Assembly: GCF_002803845.1 (NCBI RefSeq)
Contig: NZ_CP024985.1
Location: forward strand, 6,955,501-7,019,500
Direction: 5' to 3'
From: Streptomyces lavendulae subsp. lavendulae
GTDB taxonomy: Bacteria; Actinomycetota; Actinomycetes; Streptomycetales; Streptomycetaceae
DNA: 64,000 bases
Shown here: piece by piece, positions 43,951 through 52,850 of the stretch
Position numbering within the stretch: position 1 is the first letter of the stretch
Layout of the letters: the number at the start of each line of letters is the position of its first letter
The notes under the pieces: model-generated
The model's input: only the letters and a program-made list of their open reading frames with translations
Told to the model about the DNA's origin: nothing
The model's database searches: none
Translations under genes and position numbers: made by a program

Positions 43951-44619
43951 ATGGCCCTGCCAGCCCTCGCCGCAGCCCCGCTCGCGGTGAACCTCCTCGA
44001 CGCCCAGTCCCTGCTGTCGACCTTCGGCGTCCTCGGCATCGCGGTGGTGATGTTCGCCGAAACCGGTCTGCTGATCGGGTTCTTCCTGCCCGGCGACTCG
44101 CTGCTGTTCACCGCCGGACTGCTCTGCGCGGGCGCCTCCGGGCAGGGCCCGTCGCTGTCCCTGCCCGCGGTCCTGGCCGCCGCCGCGGCCGGCGCGCTCG
44201 CCGGCGCCCAGTGCGGCTACCTGATCGGCCGCCGCGCCGGAGCCTCCCTGCTGGACCGCAGCCGCTCCCGGCGCCTGCACGAGGGCGCCGAGCGCGCCGG
44301 GGAACTGCTGGAGCGCTACGGGCACGCCAAGGCCATCGTGCTGGCCCGCTTCGTCCCCGTGGTGCGCACCGTCCTCAACCCGCTGGCCGGAGCCCTGGAG
44401 GTGCCGGTCCGGGTCTTCACCCTCTGGCAGGTCGCGGGCGGCCTGGTCTGGACGGTGGGCCTGGTGCTCGCCGGGTACGGCCTCGGCTCCTCCATCCCGA
44501 ACGTCGACCGCTACCTGCTGCCGATCATCGCCGTGATCGTGGCCGTCTCGCTGCTGCCCCTGGCGGTCGAACTGCTCCGCTCCCGGCGGGCCGCCGCCCA
44601 GCGGGACGGATCCCTGTGA
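43951..44619 (+). CDS. DedA-family membrane protein
   Basis: 222-residue polytopic protein of the DedA/SNARE-associated family, whose members act in membrane-lipid carrier recycling (undecaprenyl phosphate or phospholipid flipping). Visible: FAETGLLIGFFLPGDSLLF with the membrane-embedded acidic residue and PGDS, the GYLIGRRAG segment and the ARFVPVVRTVLNPLAG motif with its two arginines. ATG 43951 follows GAGAGG. The tandem operator upstream suggests stress-dependent control. Confidence 0.86.
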   Translation: MALPALAAAPLAVNLLDAQSLLSTFGVLGIAVVMFAETGLLIGFFLPGDSLLFTAGLLCAGASGQGPSLSLPAVLAAAAAGALAGAQCGYLIGRRAGASLLDRSRSRRLHEGAERAGELLERYGHAKAIVLARFVPVVRTVLNPLAGALEVPVRVFTLWQVAGGLVWTVGLVLAGYGLGSSIPNVDRYLLPIIAVIVAVSLLPLAVELLRSRRAAAQRDGSL

Positions 44620-44758
44620 CGGTGGGCGCCCTGGCGGCCCTGCCCGCTGCGGCCCCTGCTGAGTCCCGCGGCCCGAGCCGGCCGGCCGGTCCACGCGTTG
44701 CGCGGCGGCGGCCGGCGGGGGAGGGTCGGTGGGGGTTCCCTCGCAGGAAGGCCGGACC

Positions 44759-46159
44759 ATGCCCATCGCCACCGTCAACCCCACCACCGGCACCACGCTG
44801 CTGACCTTCGACGAGCTCGACGCCGACGGCATCGAGCTCGCCCTGGCGGAGGCCGCGCGGACCGCCGCCTCCTACCGCCTCACCACCTTCGCCGAACGCT
44901 CCGCGCTGCTCCTCCGCGCCGCCGACCTCCTGGAGGCCGAGGCGGAGGACATCGCCAGCACCATGACCGTCGAGATGGGCAAGCCCCTCGCCGCGGCCCG
45001 CGCCGAGGCCCTGAAGTGCGTGAAGGCGATGCGCTGGTACGCCGACCGCGCCGAGTCCCTCCTCGCCGACGAGCGGCCCGCCGACGCCGACGTGGCCGAC
45101 GCGGGAGCCGCGGCCGTCCGGGTGAGCTACCGGCCGATCGGCGTCGTCCTCGCCGTGATGCCCTGGAACTTCCCGCTCTGGCAGGTCGTGCGGTTCGCCG
45201 CGCCCGCCCTGATGGCAGGCAACGTCGGTCTGCTGAAACACTCCTCGAACGTCCCCCAGACGGCCCTGTACCTCGGGGACCTCTTCGAACGGGCCGGTTT
45301 CCCGCGCGGCTGCTTCCAGACCCTGCTGATCGGCTCGGCCGCGGTCGAGGCGGTCCTGCGCGACCCGCGGGTGGCCGCCGCCACGCTGACCGGCAGCGAA
45401 CCGGCCGGCCGCGCGGTCGCCTCCGTCGCCGGGGACGAGGTGAAGAAGACCGTCCTGGAACTCGGCGGCAGCGACCCCTACATCGTGATGCCCTCGGCCG
45501 ACGTGGCCCGCGCGGCCCGCACCGCCGTGACCGCCCGGGTGCAGAACAACGGCCAGTCCTGCATCGCCGCCAAGCGGTTCATCGTCCACACCGACGTCTA
45601 CGACGAGTTCGCCCGGCTCTTCACCGAGGGCATGGCCGCCCTGACCGTCGGCGACCCGATGCTCGCGTCCACCGACGTCGGCCCGCTGGCCACCGAGGCC
45701 GGGCGCGCGGACGTGGAGGAGCTCGTGGAGGACGCCGTCCGGCACGGGGCCGCGGTGCTGTGCGGTGGCCGGCGCCCGCCCGCCCTGCCGGACGGCTGGT
45801 TCTACGAGCCCACGGTCCTGGCCGACGTCACCCCGGGCATGCGGATCGACCTGGAGGAGACCTTCGGCCCCGTGGCCACCCTGTACCGGGTGGGCAGCCT
45901 CGACGAGGCGGTCGAACGGGCCAACCACACGCCCTTCGGCCTGAGTTCCAACGTCTGGACCCGCGACGAGGCCGAGCTCGAACGCTTCGCCCGCGACCTG
46001 GAGGCCGGCGGTGTCTTCGTCAACGGCATGACCGCCTCCCACCCCGCGCTGCCCTTCGGCGGGGTCAAGCGCTCCGGGTACGGGCGGGAGCTGTCCGGGC
46101 ACGGCATCCGGGAGTTCTGCAACATCACCACCGTGTGGCGGGCAGCGGATCCGCACTGA
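44759..46159 (+). CDS. NAD(P)-dependent aldehyde dehydrogenase, succinate-semialdehyde type
   Basis: 466-residue aldehyde dehydrogenase. Seen: the coenzyme-binding MPWNFPLWQ, LTGSEPAG, the general-base Glu in LELGGSDPYIV, the nucleophile Cys in NNGQSCIAAKRF, and EETFGPV. The pattern fits GabD/NADP-dependent succinate-semialdehyde dehydrogenases, though short-chain aldehydes are possible. ATG 44759 follows AGGAAGG. Its 3' end overlaps the convergent tetR gene by 35 bp. Confidence 0.9.
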   Translation: MPIATVNPTTGTTLLTFDELDADGIELALAEAARTAASYRLTTFAERSALLLRAADLLEAEAEDIASTMTVEMGKPLAAARAEALKCVKAMRWYADRAESLLADERPADADVADAGAAAVRVSYRPIGVVLAVMPWNFPLWQVVRFAAPALMAGNVGLLKHSSNVPQTALYLGDLFERAGFPRGCFQTLLIGSAAVEAVLRDPRVAAATLTGSEPAGRAVASVAGDEVKKTVLELGGSDPYIVMPSADVARAARTAVTARVQNNGQSCIAAKRFIVHTDVYDEFARLFTEGMAALTVGDPMLASTDVGPLATEAGRADVEELVEDAVRHGAAVLCGGRRPPALPDGWFYEPTVLADVTPGMRIDLEETFGPVATLYRVGSLDEAVERANHTPFGLSSNVWTRDEAELERFARDLEAGGVFVNGMTASHPALPFGGVKRSGYGRELSGHGIREFCNITTVWRAADPH

Positions 46160-46784
46160 GCGGGCCGTCGGCGCCGCCCGGCCGCGCGTCCGCCGGTTCC
46201 ATCAGGCCGACGACGTGGTCGGTGACCAGGTCGAGGAGGTCGGCCGTGGCCCTGGCGTCCCCGAGGACGAGGGCGTTCAGGGTCATGCCGTCGGTCATGG
46301 CGGCCAGGTAGCGGGCCAGCACGGCGACCGGCACGCGCGGTTCGAGCCGCATGTCGCGGCCCAGCTGCCCGAGGAGCTCCGCGTACGTCTCGCAGTACAG
46401 CTCGTACTGGCGGCGCGCCAGGTGCTCGAACCCGGGCCGGCGCAGGGCGTACTGGGTGAGCTCGTAGGTCAGCATGTGCTCGCCGGGCCGCTCGCAGACG
46501 TGGTCCCAGTACGCCTGGAAGCCGGCCCGGACCGTCTCGCGCAGGGTGGGCCTCGGGCGGATCGCCTCCCGCACCACGGTGATGTAGTGGGCGGTGATCG
46601 CCTCGATGACGGATTCGAGGAGGGCCTGCTTGGACGCGAAGCAGTAGTGGAAGACGCTCAGGGACACCCCCGCCTCGGCGGCGATGGAGCGGGTCGTGGT
46701 CCGGGCGACGCCGTCGCGGGTCATCGCGCGGATCGCCGCTTCGGTCAGCTGGCGCCGCCGCTCGGCCGAGGGCATCCGGGCCAT
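46125..46784 (-). CDS. TetR-family transcriptional regulator
   Basis: 219-residue repressor-type protein, with its helix-turn-helix at residues about 20-60 (SIAAEAGVSLSVFHYCFASK) and a ligand domain after it. ATG 46784 follows GAAAGGATCC. It converges on, and overlaps, the aldehyde dehydrogenase gene. Upstream lies a hexanucleotide repeat and, beyond it, a strong terminator, so it has its own promoter in 46785-46875. Target unknown; the aldehyde dehydrogenase or the dipeptidase-like gene are candidates. Confidence 0.85.
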   Translation of the reverse strand: MARMPSAERRRQLTEAAIRAMTRDGVARTTTRSIAAEAGVSLSVFHYCFASKQALLESVIEAITAHYITVVREAIRPRPTLRETVRAGFQAYWDHVCERPGEHMLTYELTQYALRRPGFEHLARRQYELYCETYAELLGQLGRDMRLEPRVPVAVLARYLAAMTDGMTLNALVLGDARATADLLDLVTDHVVGLMEPADARPGGADGPLSADPLPATRW

Positions 46785-46797
46785 GGGGATCCTTTCG

Positions 46798-46845
46798 GTG
46801 CAGGTGCAGGTGCAGGTGCAGGTGCAGGTGCAGGTGCAGGTGCGG
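46798..46845. repeat. Hexanucleotide microsatellite (GTGCAG)7 upstream of tetR
   Basis: Seven perfect GTGCAG units followed by one GTGCGG, starting 13 bp upstream of the tetR ATG and covering its leader/promoter area (CTGCAC on the coding strand). Copy-number change would alter promoter or leader spacing, not a reading frame. Confidence 0.9.
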
Positions 46846-46875
46846 TAGTGGTTCCGGGTTGCGGGTGGGGGAACG

Positions 46876-46921
46876 CGGCGGGGCCGGACGGCCGGGAGGT
46901 CCCGGCCGTCCGGCCCCGCCG
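46876..46921. terminator. 22-bp perfect hairpin after the dipeptidase-like gene
   Basis: Positions 46876-46897 pair without a mismatch to 46900-46921 around a two-base loop, four bases after the stop at 46926. One of the strongest terminators in the window. Confidence 0.85.
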
Positions 46922-46925
46922 GGCG

Positions 46926-49019
46926 TCAGCCGCCGTAGACGCCCACCTCGTGGAGGGAGTAGCCCCACTGGGTGCCGCGCTGCACGCCGTGGACGCGCAC
47001 GTAGCGGGCCGGGGTGGCGGCGAACCGGGCGGTGTCCACCCCGCCGTCGCCGGTCGTCGTGGACCAGGCCGTCTGCCAGTTGCTGCCGTCGGACGAGACC
47101 TCGATGCGGTACGACTTCGCGTACGCGGCCTCCCAGTCGAGGGTGACGCGCCGGATCGTGTGCGCCGACCCGAGGTCGAACTGCACCCACTGGTCGTCGT
47201 TCCACTCACTGGCCCAGCGGGTGCCGGTGTCCCCGTCGACGGCCTTGCCCGGCGAGTAGTCGACGAAGGGGTTCCACCACTCGGTGGTGCTGGCCGAGGC
47301 CGGGGTCCGGGAGGCGAGGTTGACCTCGGCCCGGTGGCTCTCGGTGGCCCCCCAGGTGTGCAGGTAGGACTCGGCGCCCCGCATCAGGTCGTCGACCACG
47401 CCCTGGCCGCCGACCTGCTTGATGTCCTCGATCCAGTCGGGGACCATGCCGTAGTGCGCGGCCCCGTCGGTGTTGAGGTCCCAGGTCCGCGAGCCGGTGG
47501 TCTGCCGGTCGACCACCGAACCGCCGTCGGCGGTGCGGAAGGGGTAGCGGACCGGGTTGGGGGTGTTCGCGCCGCGGGGACCCGGCCAGCCGCCGACCCC
47601 GTTCATGTCGGTGCCGTACCCGTAGCCCACGTCGTACTTGTCGCGCAGGGCCTTGGTCCGGGCCGCCTCGGCGGTGAAGCCCTCGGAGCCGTTCATGTAC
47701 TGGGCGGCGAACCCGCCGAGCTTGTACAGCCGCTCGGTCCAGCCCAGGTCCATCCAGCTGTGCGAGGAGATCACACCGGGGTAGGACTCGGACTCCATGA
47801 TGTCGAAGGCCTGACCCGCGGCCTTGACGCCCATGTGGTCGATCTCCAGCATCATGTTGCGCTTCATCATGCCGCGCACCGCGTAGGCGCCGAGGTCGGT
47901 CAGCCCGCGCGCGTTGCACTGCGCGCCCGCGGCGTAGGAGGGCACCGTGACGCCCGCCGGGAGTTCCTTCTGGGCCTGCGGAGCCGGTGCGAGGCCGATG
48001 GGGTTGTCGTGCTGGGGGCCGGTGCACTGCTCGGTCTTCCAGAAGGTGCCGGTGGACAGGAACTGGCCCACGTTGATCGCCGTGCCGAGCGCGCCCTCGT
48101 CGAAGCGGACGCCGCACAGGGCGTTGTCGAACTTGTGGCACAGGAACATGCTGCGCACGCCGAGCCCGTAGAGCTCGTCCAGGCCGCGGTCGATGTCCGC
48201 CTTGCTGCACTGGGCGACGTCCAGGATCTGCTTGCAGCCGAAGGGCTCGGAGGTCTCCACGCCGAGGACGACGGCCAGCTTGCCCTGCTTGATCACCTCA
48301 CGGGCCTGCGCGGAGTCGGTGACGATCCGGAACCAGCCCTTTCCGGGACCGCCGTACATCTTGTCGATGTAGGCCTGCATGTCGTACGTCTTCTGCGCCT
48401 CCAGGCGGATGGCGGTCATCTCGTCGCAGCCGCGGTCCTTGAAGAAGTAGACCGAGCAGATCACGCCGTTGGTGACGAGGTCGTTGACGAGGACGCGCTC
48501 GCCGCCGCGCCAGGCACGTTCGATCCAGGCGTAGTAGTTCTGCTGGTGGGTGAGCGAGTCGTGGGCGGGCCAGTCCTTGAAGGTGGGCCAGCCGACGGGG
48601 TCGTGCTTGCCGTCACCGCCCTTGGTGATCATGTCGAACACCGCGAGGGAGCCGTCGGGGTAGTGCTCGGGACAGTCCTTGAGCGCGTCGGCGACCCCGA
48701 GGTCGGAGAAGGCCTTGCCGCAGATCAGGCGGCCGCCGAAGCCCTCGTTGGACATGATGTGGTCGTGGGCGTCGACGAAGCCGCGGACCCGTCCCTTGTC
48801 GTCGGTGCCCTTGAAGGGCTCGCCGGTGACGTTGATGTCGGAGTCGGGCTGAGGGCGTGCGGTCGGGGTCCACCAGCCGGCGTCGGCGGAGGAACTGGGC
48901 ACGGGCCCCAGCACCATGGCCAGTACGGCGGCGAGGAGCAGCGACAGGAGTGCGAGGGGCCGGTGCCTGCGGCGGGGCCGCGGCGGGCGTGGGGAGCGAG
49001 GGTGAGGGGTCAAGGTCAT
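46926..49019 (-). CDS. Secreted membrane-dipeptidase/amidohydrolase-like protein with C-terminal F5/8 (discoidin) domain
   Basis: 697-residue exported protein. After a basic leader with a long hydrophobic core (ALLSLLLAAVLAMVLG) comes an amidohydrolase-type domain: HDHIMS (HxH metal site), LEIDHMG, SSHSWMD and GTDMNGVG supply further metal and catalytic residues. The last ~140 residues are a discoidin/CBM32-type domain (DYSPGKAVDGDTGTRWASEW, VQFDLGSAHTIRRV, RYVRVHG) likely to bind glycan at the cell wall. Relatives are annotated as renal-dipeptidase-like; the substrate is unknown. ATG 49019 gives the leader; GTG 49022 is equally possible. Confidence 0.82.
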   Translation of the reverse strand: MTLTPHPRSPRPPRPRRRHRPLALLSLLLAAVLAMVLGPVPSSSADAGWWTPTARPQPDSDINVTGEPFKGTDDKGRVRGFVDAHDHIMSNEGFGGRLICGKAFSDLGVADALKDCPEHYPDGSLAVFDMITKGGDGKHDPVGWPTFKDWPAHDSLTHQQNYYAWIERAWRGGERVLVNDLVTNGVICSVYFFKDRGCDEMTAIRLEAQKTYDMQAYIDKMYGGPGKGWFRIVTDSAQAREVIKQGKLAVVLGVETSEPFGCKQILDVAQCSKADIDRGLDELYGLGVRSMFLCHKFDNALCGVRFDEGALGTAINVGQFLSTGTFWKTEQCTGPQHDNPIGLAPAPQAQKELPAGVTVPSYAAGAQCNARGLTDLGAYAVRGMMKRNMMLEIDHMGVKAAGQAFDIMESESYPGVISSHSWMDLGWTERLYKLGGFAAQYMNGSEGFTAEAARTKALRDKYDVGYGYGTDMNGVGGWPGPRGANTPNPVRYPFRTADGGSVVDRQTTGSRTWDLNTDGAAHYGMVPDWIEDIKQVGGQGVVDDLMRGAESYLHTWGATESHRAEVNLASRTPASASTTEWWNPFVDYSPGKAVDGDTGTRWASEWNDDQWVQFDLGSAHTIRRVTLDWEAAYAKSYRIEVSSDGSNWQTAWSTTTGDGGVDTARFAATPARYVRVHGVQRGTQWGYSLHEVGVYGG

Positions 49020-49268
49020 CACTCGTGTCTTCGGTCGGCGGTGGGGCGCGGTCGAATCCGGGCATGAATTGTCATGCCCCGCACAAACGGTGCGTCGAGA
49101 ATCGCGAGTGGCGCGGTAGGAGTCAAGGGTCCGGGACGGATGACCTGATGGGCCGTCGGATTTCCCGCCCCGGCGCGACCGGCTCTCAAGCGGGTGCGGC
49201 CGCCCCCGGGGGAACCCGGGCCCTCCCCGGCGGGTGCCGGGCCGCCCGTCCCCGCCTATCGTCGAGGT

Positions 49269-49532
49269 ATGAGCGAGACGGTCGTGGTGTACGAGTACCC
49301 CGCCGCACACTCCCCCTCCGAGGGCGAGCGGCCGCCGCTGCGGGTGCACGCGGCGCCCGCGGCCCCGGGCCGGACCTCCGTACGGGGGCCGAGGACCCTG
49401 TGCGGCAGGGACACCTTCGCGATGGAGACGGCCCCCTGGCGGCCCGCCGAACACCCGGACGCCCCCTGGTACCCGCCGCGGTACGCCGACCGGGTCTGCC
49501 CCACCTGCGACGAGGCGGCCGGGGAGGGCTGA
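49269..49532 (+). CDS. Small hypothetical protein with C-terminal CxxC
   Basis: 87-residue soluble protein. It has VVVYEYPAAHSPSEGERPPL at the start, a TLCGRDTF segment and a C-terminal RVCPTCDEAAG, so three Cys that could bind zinc. ATG 49269 follows GAGGT. Divergent from the dipeptidase-like gene by 249 bp and convergent with GNAT. I do not recognise the family, but the composition is typical of short Streptomyces proteins. Confidence 0.6.
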   Translation: MSETVVVYEYPAAHSPSEGERPPLRVHAAPAAPGRTSVRGPRTLCGRDTFAMETAPWRPAEHPDAPWYPPRYADRVCPTCDEAAGEG

Positions 49533-49545
49533 CCGCGGGGGCGGG

Positions 49546-50001
49546 TCAGCGACCGGGGGCCATGTCGTAGGTGACCCACATGGTGCGCGTCGCCACCTGG
49601 TCGTACTTCGCGCGCGCCCGGTGGTTGTCGTCGGCGGTGATCCAGCGCACCACGCTCCACCCGCGCTCCCCGGCCAGCTCGCGCAGCGCCCCCAGCAGCA
49701 GGTCGGCGGCGCCCGAACCCCGGTGTTCCGGGGCCACGAACAGGTCGTCCAGGAAGCAGCCCACCGTCGCGGACAGCGGCCGGGCGAAGGGACGGTAGTG
49801 GGCCAGCCCGAGGAGGCGGCCCGACGCGTCCTCGGCGACCAGCGCGCCGACCTCGTGCCCGGGGTCGTTCACCCACGCCCACACCGTCGTGGCCGCCTCC
49901 TCGGTCTGCTCCACGCGGTAGAAGTCGGCGTAGCCGCGGTAGAGGGCGCGCCACTGGTCGAAGTCCCCGGGACGGGCGGCGCGGACGGTGATGTCGGACA
50001 T
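49546..50001 (-). CDS. GNAT-family N-acetyltransferase
   Basis: 151-residue acetyl-CoA-dependent acyltransferase. The fold is clear: ITVRAARPGDFDQWRALYRGY, the beta-4 strand CFLDDLFVAPEHRGSGAADLLL with the acetyl-CoA pyrophosphate loop, and a C-terminal ARAKYDQVA. ATG 50001 starts at the first strand. Substrate cannot be inferred; it is separated from the hydrogenase cluster by a terminator. Confidence 0.87.
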   Translation of the reverse strand: MSDITVRAARPGDFDQWRALYRGYADFYRVEQTEEAATTVWAWVNDPGHEVGALVAEDASGRLLGLAHYRPFARPLSATVGCFLDDLFVAPEHRGSGAADLLLGALRELAGERGWSVVRWITADDNHRARAKYDQVATRTMWVTYDMAPGR

Positions 50002-50160
50002 GGCGGTGCGGCTCCTGTGATCGGGGGCGGGTGAGCGGGCGGAGGGATCCTCCTCCGAGGCCACCGATCATGCTGGAGCCGGGCGCCGCGCGGCCCTGCC
50101 GCCGTGTCGAAACGCCGGCCGCGAGCCCGCCGCCGTGGACAGGTCGGCGGGCCTCGCGGA

Positions 50161-50179
50161 GGTGCACCGGCGGTGCACC
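50161..50179. terminator. Hairpin at the end of the hydrogenase/hyp operon
   Basis: GGTGCACC-GGC-GGTGCACC, an 8-bp perfect stem with a 3-base loop, 17 bp beyond the hypE stop on the leftward transcript. Confidence 0.6.
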
Positions 50180-50195
50180 CGGGGTGCCGGGTCCC

Positions 50196-51272
50196 TCAGC
50201 AGATCCGCGGCAGCTGCTCCCCGACCGGCAGGTCGACCACCCGGGTGCCGCCGAGTCCGGTCCGCGCCACGACCATGCCCGGGTGATCGGCGACGACCTC
50301 GCCGATCACCGCCGCATGCCGGCCCAGGGGGTGGGCGCGCAGGGCGTCGAGGACGGCGTCGGCGTGCTCGCGGGGCACGAAGGCGACGAGCTTGCCCTCG
50401 TTGGCCACGTAGAGCGGGTCGAGTCCGAGGATCGCGCAGGCGTTCGCGACGGCCTCCGGGACCGGGACGCGGCCCTCGTGCAGGACGACCCCGGTGCCGG
50501 AGGCGGCGGCGATCTCGTTGAGGGAGGCCGCCAGCCCGCCCCGGGTGGGGTCGCGCAGGACGTGCAGGTCCGGGGTGACCGCGAGCATGCTCTGCACGAG
50601 CCCGCCCAGGGCCGCGCAGTCGCTCTCGATGTCGACGCCGAACTCCAGTCCCTCGCGGACGCTCATGATCGCCACGCCGTGGAGGCCGATCTCGCCGCTG
50701 ACGATCACCACGTCGCCGGGGACCACCCGCTGCGGGCGCAGGTCCACCCCCTGCGGGATCAGCCCGATCCCGGCCGTGTTGACGTAGATCCCGTCCCCGT
50801 GGCCCGCCTCGACGACCTTGGTGTCCCCGGTCGCGATCTCCACGCCCGCGGTCCGGGCGGCGGCCCCCATGGCCTCGGCCACGCGCGCCACCACGGACAT
50901 CTCGACGCCCTCCTCCAGGATGAACCCGCAGGACAGGTAGGCCGCGCGGGCTCCGCTCATGGCCAGGTCGTTGACCGTGCCGTTGACCGCCAGGTCCCCG
51001 ATGCTCCCGCCGGGGAAGAACAGCGGCCGCACGACGTAGGAGTCGGTGGAGAAGGCCAGGCGTACGCCACCCAGCGAGACGGCCGCCGAGTCCCCGAGCT
51101 GGGCCAGTGCCTCACCGCCGAAGGCGGGGGCGAACAGGTGCTGGACCAGTTCGGCGGAGAGCGCGCCGCCCCCGCCGTGGCCCATCACCACCCGGGGGTG
51201 GTCGCGCAGGGGGGCGGGACAGGTCCAGCCGGTGACGTCGAGGACGGCCTCGGACGGTGCGGTCTCAGGCAA
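50196..51272 (-). CDS. hypE: Hydrogenase maturation protein HypE (thiocarboxamide dehydratase)
   Basis: 358 residues. HypE receives a carbamoyl group from HypF on its C-terminal cysteine and dehydrates it to cyanide, a ligand of the active-site iron. The product ends PRIC, the obligatory C-terminal Cys. The AIR-synthase-type ATP site is seen in [14 protein letters not shown] and [12 protein letters not shown] at 51272 is chosen as start: it follows GGAGG at 9 nt and overlaps hypD by 8 bp; the frame's upstream part belongs to the hypD region. Last gene of the leftward cluster. Confidence 0.93.
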   Translation of the reverse strand: MPETAPSEAVLDVTGWTCPAPLRDHPRVVMGHGGGGALSAELVQHLFAPAFGGEALAQLGDSAAVSLGGVRLAFSTDSYVVRPLFFPGGSIGDLAVNGTVNDLAMSGARAAYLSCGFILEEGVEMSVVARVAEAMGAAARTAGVEIATGDTKVVEAGHGDGIYVNTAGIGLIPQGVDLRPQRVVPGDVVIVSGEIGLHGVAIMSVREGLEFGVDIESDCAALGGLVQSMLAVTPDLHVLRDPTRGGLAASLNEIAAASGTGVVLHEGRVPVPEAVANACAILGLDPLYVANEGKLVAFVPREHADAVLDALRAHPLGRHAAVIGEVVADHPGMVVARTGLGGTRVVDLPVGEQLPRIC

Positions 51273-52485
51273 CGGGGCTCGCCTCCAGCGAGGTCGTCGA
51301 AGCGGCGGCCGGCACGGCCTGCGGCGCGGGGTCGGGCACCGGGTCCGGAGCCGGGTCCGGCTCGGCGCCGGAGGCCGCCCGCGGTACGGCGGCGGGCAGG
51401 TCGAGGCGGCGGTAGAGGTAGTACGCCGCGCAGGCGCCCTCACTGGACACCATGGTGGCGCCCAGCGGGTTGCGCGGGGTGCACGGACCGCCGAAGGCCT
51501 CGCACTCGTGCGGCTTCAGCAGCCCCTGGAGCACCTCCCCGCTGCGGCACTCGGCCGGCTCCCGGGTGGTGATGCCGGTGACCGAGAAGCGGTGTTCGGC
51601 GTCGAACTCCCGGTAGCGCGGCGACAGCCGCCAGCCGCTGCGCGGGATGACCCCGATGCCCCGCCAGGCCCGGTCGGTGACCTCGAAGACGTCCTCCAGC
51701 ATGGCGAGCGCGGCCGGGTTGCCCTCCGGGCGCACGGCCCGCGCGTAGGCGTTGTCGACGGTGTGCTCGCCGCGCTCCAGCTGCAGCACGGTCCTGCGCA
51801 CGCCTTCGAGGATGTCCAGCGGCTCGAAGCCGGTGACCACGATCGGCACCCGGTGACGGGCCGCCAGCTCCGGGTACTCGCCCGTCCCCATCACGCTGCA
51901 CACGTGCCCGGCGGCCAGGAAGCCCTGCACCCGGCAGCTCGGCGACCGCATGATCGCCTCGATCGCGGGGGGCACCCGCACGTGGGAGACCAGCAGGCTG
52001 AAGTTGCGGATGCCGAGCCTGCGCGCCTGGTACACGGTCATGGCGTTGGGCGGGGCGGTGGTCTCGAAGCCGATGCCGAAGAAGACCACCTCCCGCCCCG
52101 GGTTCTCCCGCGCGATCCGCAGGGCGTCCAGCGGCGAGTAGACGACCCGTACGTCACCGCCCTCGCCGCGCACCCGGAACAGGTCGCGGCCGGTGCCGGG
52201 GACGCGGAGCATGTCCCCGAAGGAACAGAAGATCACCTCGGGGCGGGAGGCGATCTCCAGCGCCTTGTCGATGACCTCCAGCGGAGTGACGCACACCGGA
52301 CAGCCGGGCCCGTGGATCAACTCGACCTGATCGGGCAGGAGCTGGTCGATGCCGTGCCGGATGATGGTGTGGGTCTGGCCGCCGCAGACCTCCATCAGCG
52401 CCCAGGGCCGGGTCACCGTGGAGCGGATCTCGTCGAGGAGCCGGCGGGCCAGTGCCGGGTCCTGGAACTCGTCGAGGTACTTCAC
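51265..52485 (-). CDS. hypD: Hydrogenase maturation protein HypD (Fe(CN)2CO scaffold)
   Basis: 406-residue Fe-S protein on which, with HypC, the Fe(CN)2CO unit is assembled. Motifs: [40 protein letters not shown] and the cluster cysteines in the C-terminal half ([20 protein letters not shown]). The last ~45 residues are a Pro/Ala/Asp-rich tail ([16 protein letters not shown]) outside the normal family length. GTG 52485 follows AGGAGG and overlaps the hypC stop (GTGA). Confidence 0.95.
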   Translation of the reverse strand: MKYLDEFQDPALARRLLDEIRSTVTRPWALMEVCGGQTHTIIRHGIDQLLPDQVELIHGPGCPVCVTPLEVIDKALEIASRPEVIFCSFGDMLRVPGTGRDLFRVRGEGGDVRVVYSPLDALRIARENPGREVVFFGIGFETTAPPNAMTVYQARRLGIRNFSLLVSHVRVPPAIEAIMRSPSCRVQGFLAAGHVCSVMGTGEYPELAARHRVPIVVTGFEPLDILEGVRRTVLQLERGEHTVDNAYARAVRPEGNPAALAMLEDVFEVTDRAWRGIGVIPRSGWRLSPRYREFDAEHRFSVTGITTREPAECRSGEVLQGLLKPHECEAFGGPCTPRNPLGATMVSSEGACAAYYLYRRLDLPAAVPRAASGAEPDPAPDPVPDPAPQAVPAAASTTSLEASPVA

Positions 52486-52850
52486 CGCGGTGCTTCCTCC
52501 TGCCGGACCTCGGTCCCGTGGGTTGTGGCGGCCCGAGCGGCGGGTGCCGCCGGGTCGTCGGCGAAGGGCCAGTCGCCGTCGCCGGCCTGGGCCGCCTGCT
52601 CCCAGGGGTCGCCGAACTCCTCCTGGAGCATGCCGAGCTGAGCGAACAGTTCCAGGGTCTGGAGGGCCGATTCCTCGTCCAGCCGCTGGAGGGCGAAGCC
52701 CACGTGGACGATGGCGTACTCGCCGACCCGCAGGTCGGGCAGGTACTCCAGGCACACCTCCTTGTGGACGCCTCCGAAGTCGACGGTCGCCATGCGCGTG
52801 CCGTCCCTCTCCCCGATCTCAAGCACTTTGCCGGGTACCGCCAGGCACAT
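52482..52850 (-). CDS. hypC: Hydrogenase maturation chaperone HypC
   Basis: 122-residue HypC/HupF-family chaperone that holds the iron-ligand unit with HypD and delivers it to the large-subunit precursor. It begins [12 protein letters not shown] with the essential Cys2, followed by the family's [17 protein letters not shown] and [20 protein letters not shown]-terminal extension of about 45 residues ([20 protein letters not shown]...) is longer than in the usual 75-95-residue protein. Its start lies 32 bp inside the end of hypF. Confidence 0.94.
   Translation of the reverse strand: MCLAVPGKVLEIGERDGTRMATVDFGGVHKEVCLEYLPDLRVGEYAIVHVGFALQRLDEESALQTLELFAQLGMLQEEFGDPWEQAAQAGDGDWPFADDPAAPAARAATTHGTEVRQEEAPR

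Noticed and set aside
41878-44832. A 984-codon minus-strand frame opposite the ABC permease, ATPase and dedA genes
   Set aside because: Its translation is Gly/Gln/Arg/Ala repeats without any domain, while the plus strand carries complete Walker motifs. It is the usual third-position GC shadow.
46798-46845. (GTGCAG)n considered as a CRISPR array
   Set aside because: Six-base units with no spacers; it is a simple microsatellite.
46215-49067. A 950-codon plus-strand frame opposite tetR and the dipeptidase-like gene
   Set aside because: No conserved motif; the opposite strand has the full set of metal-ligand motifs, a signal peptide and a matching terminator.
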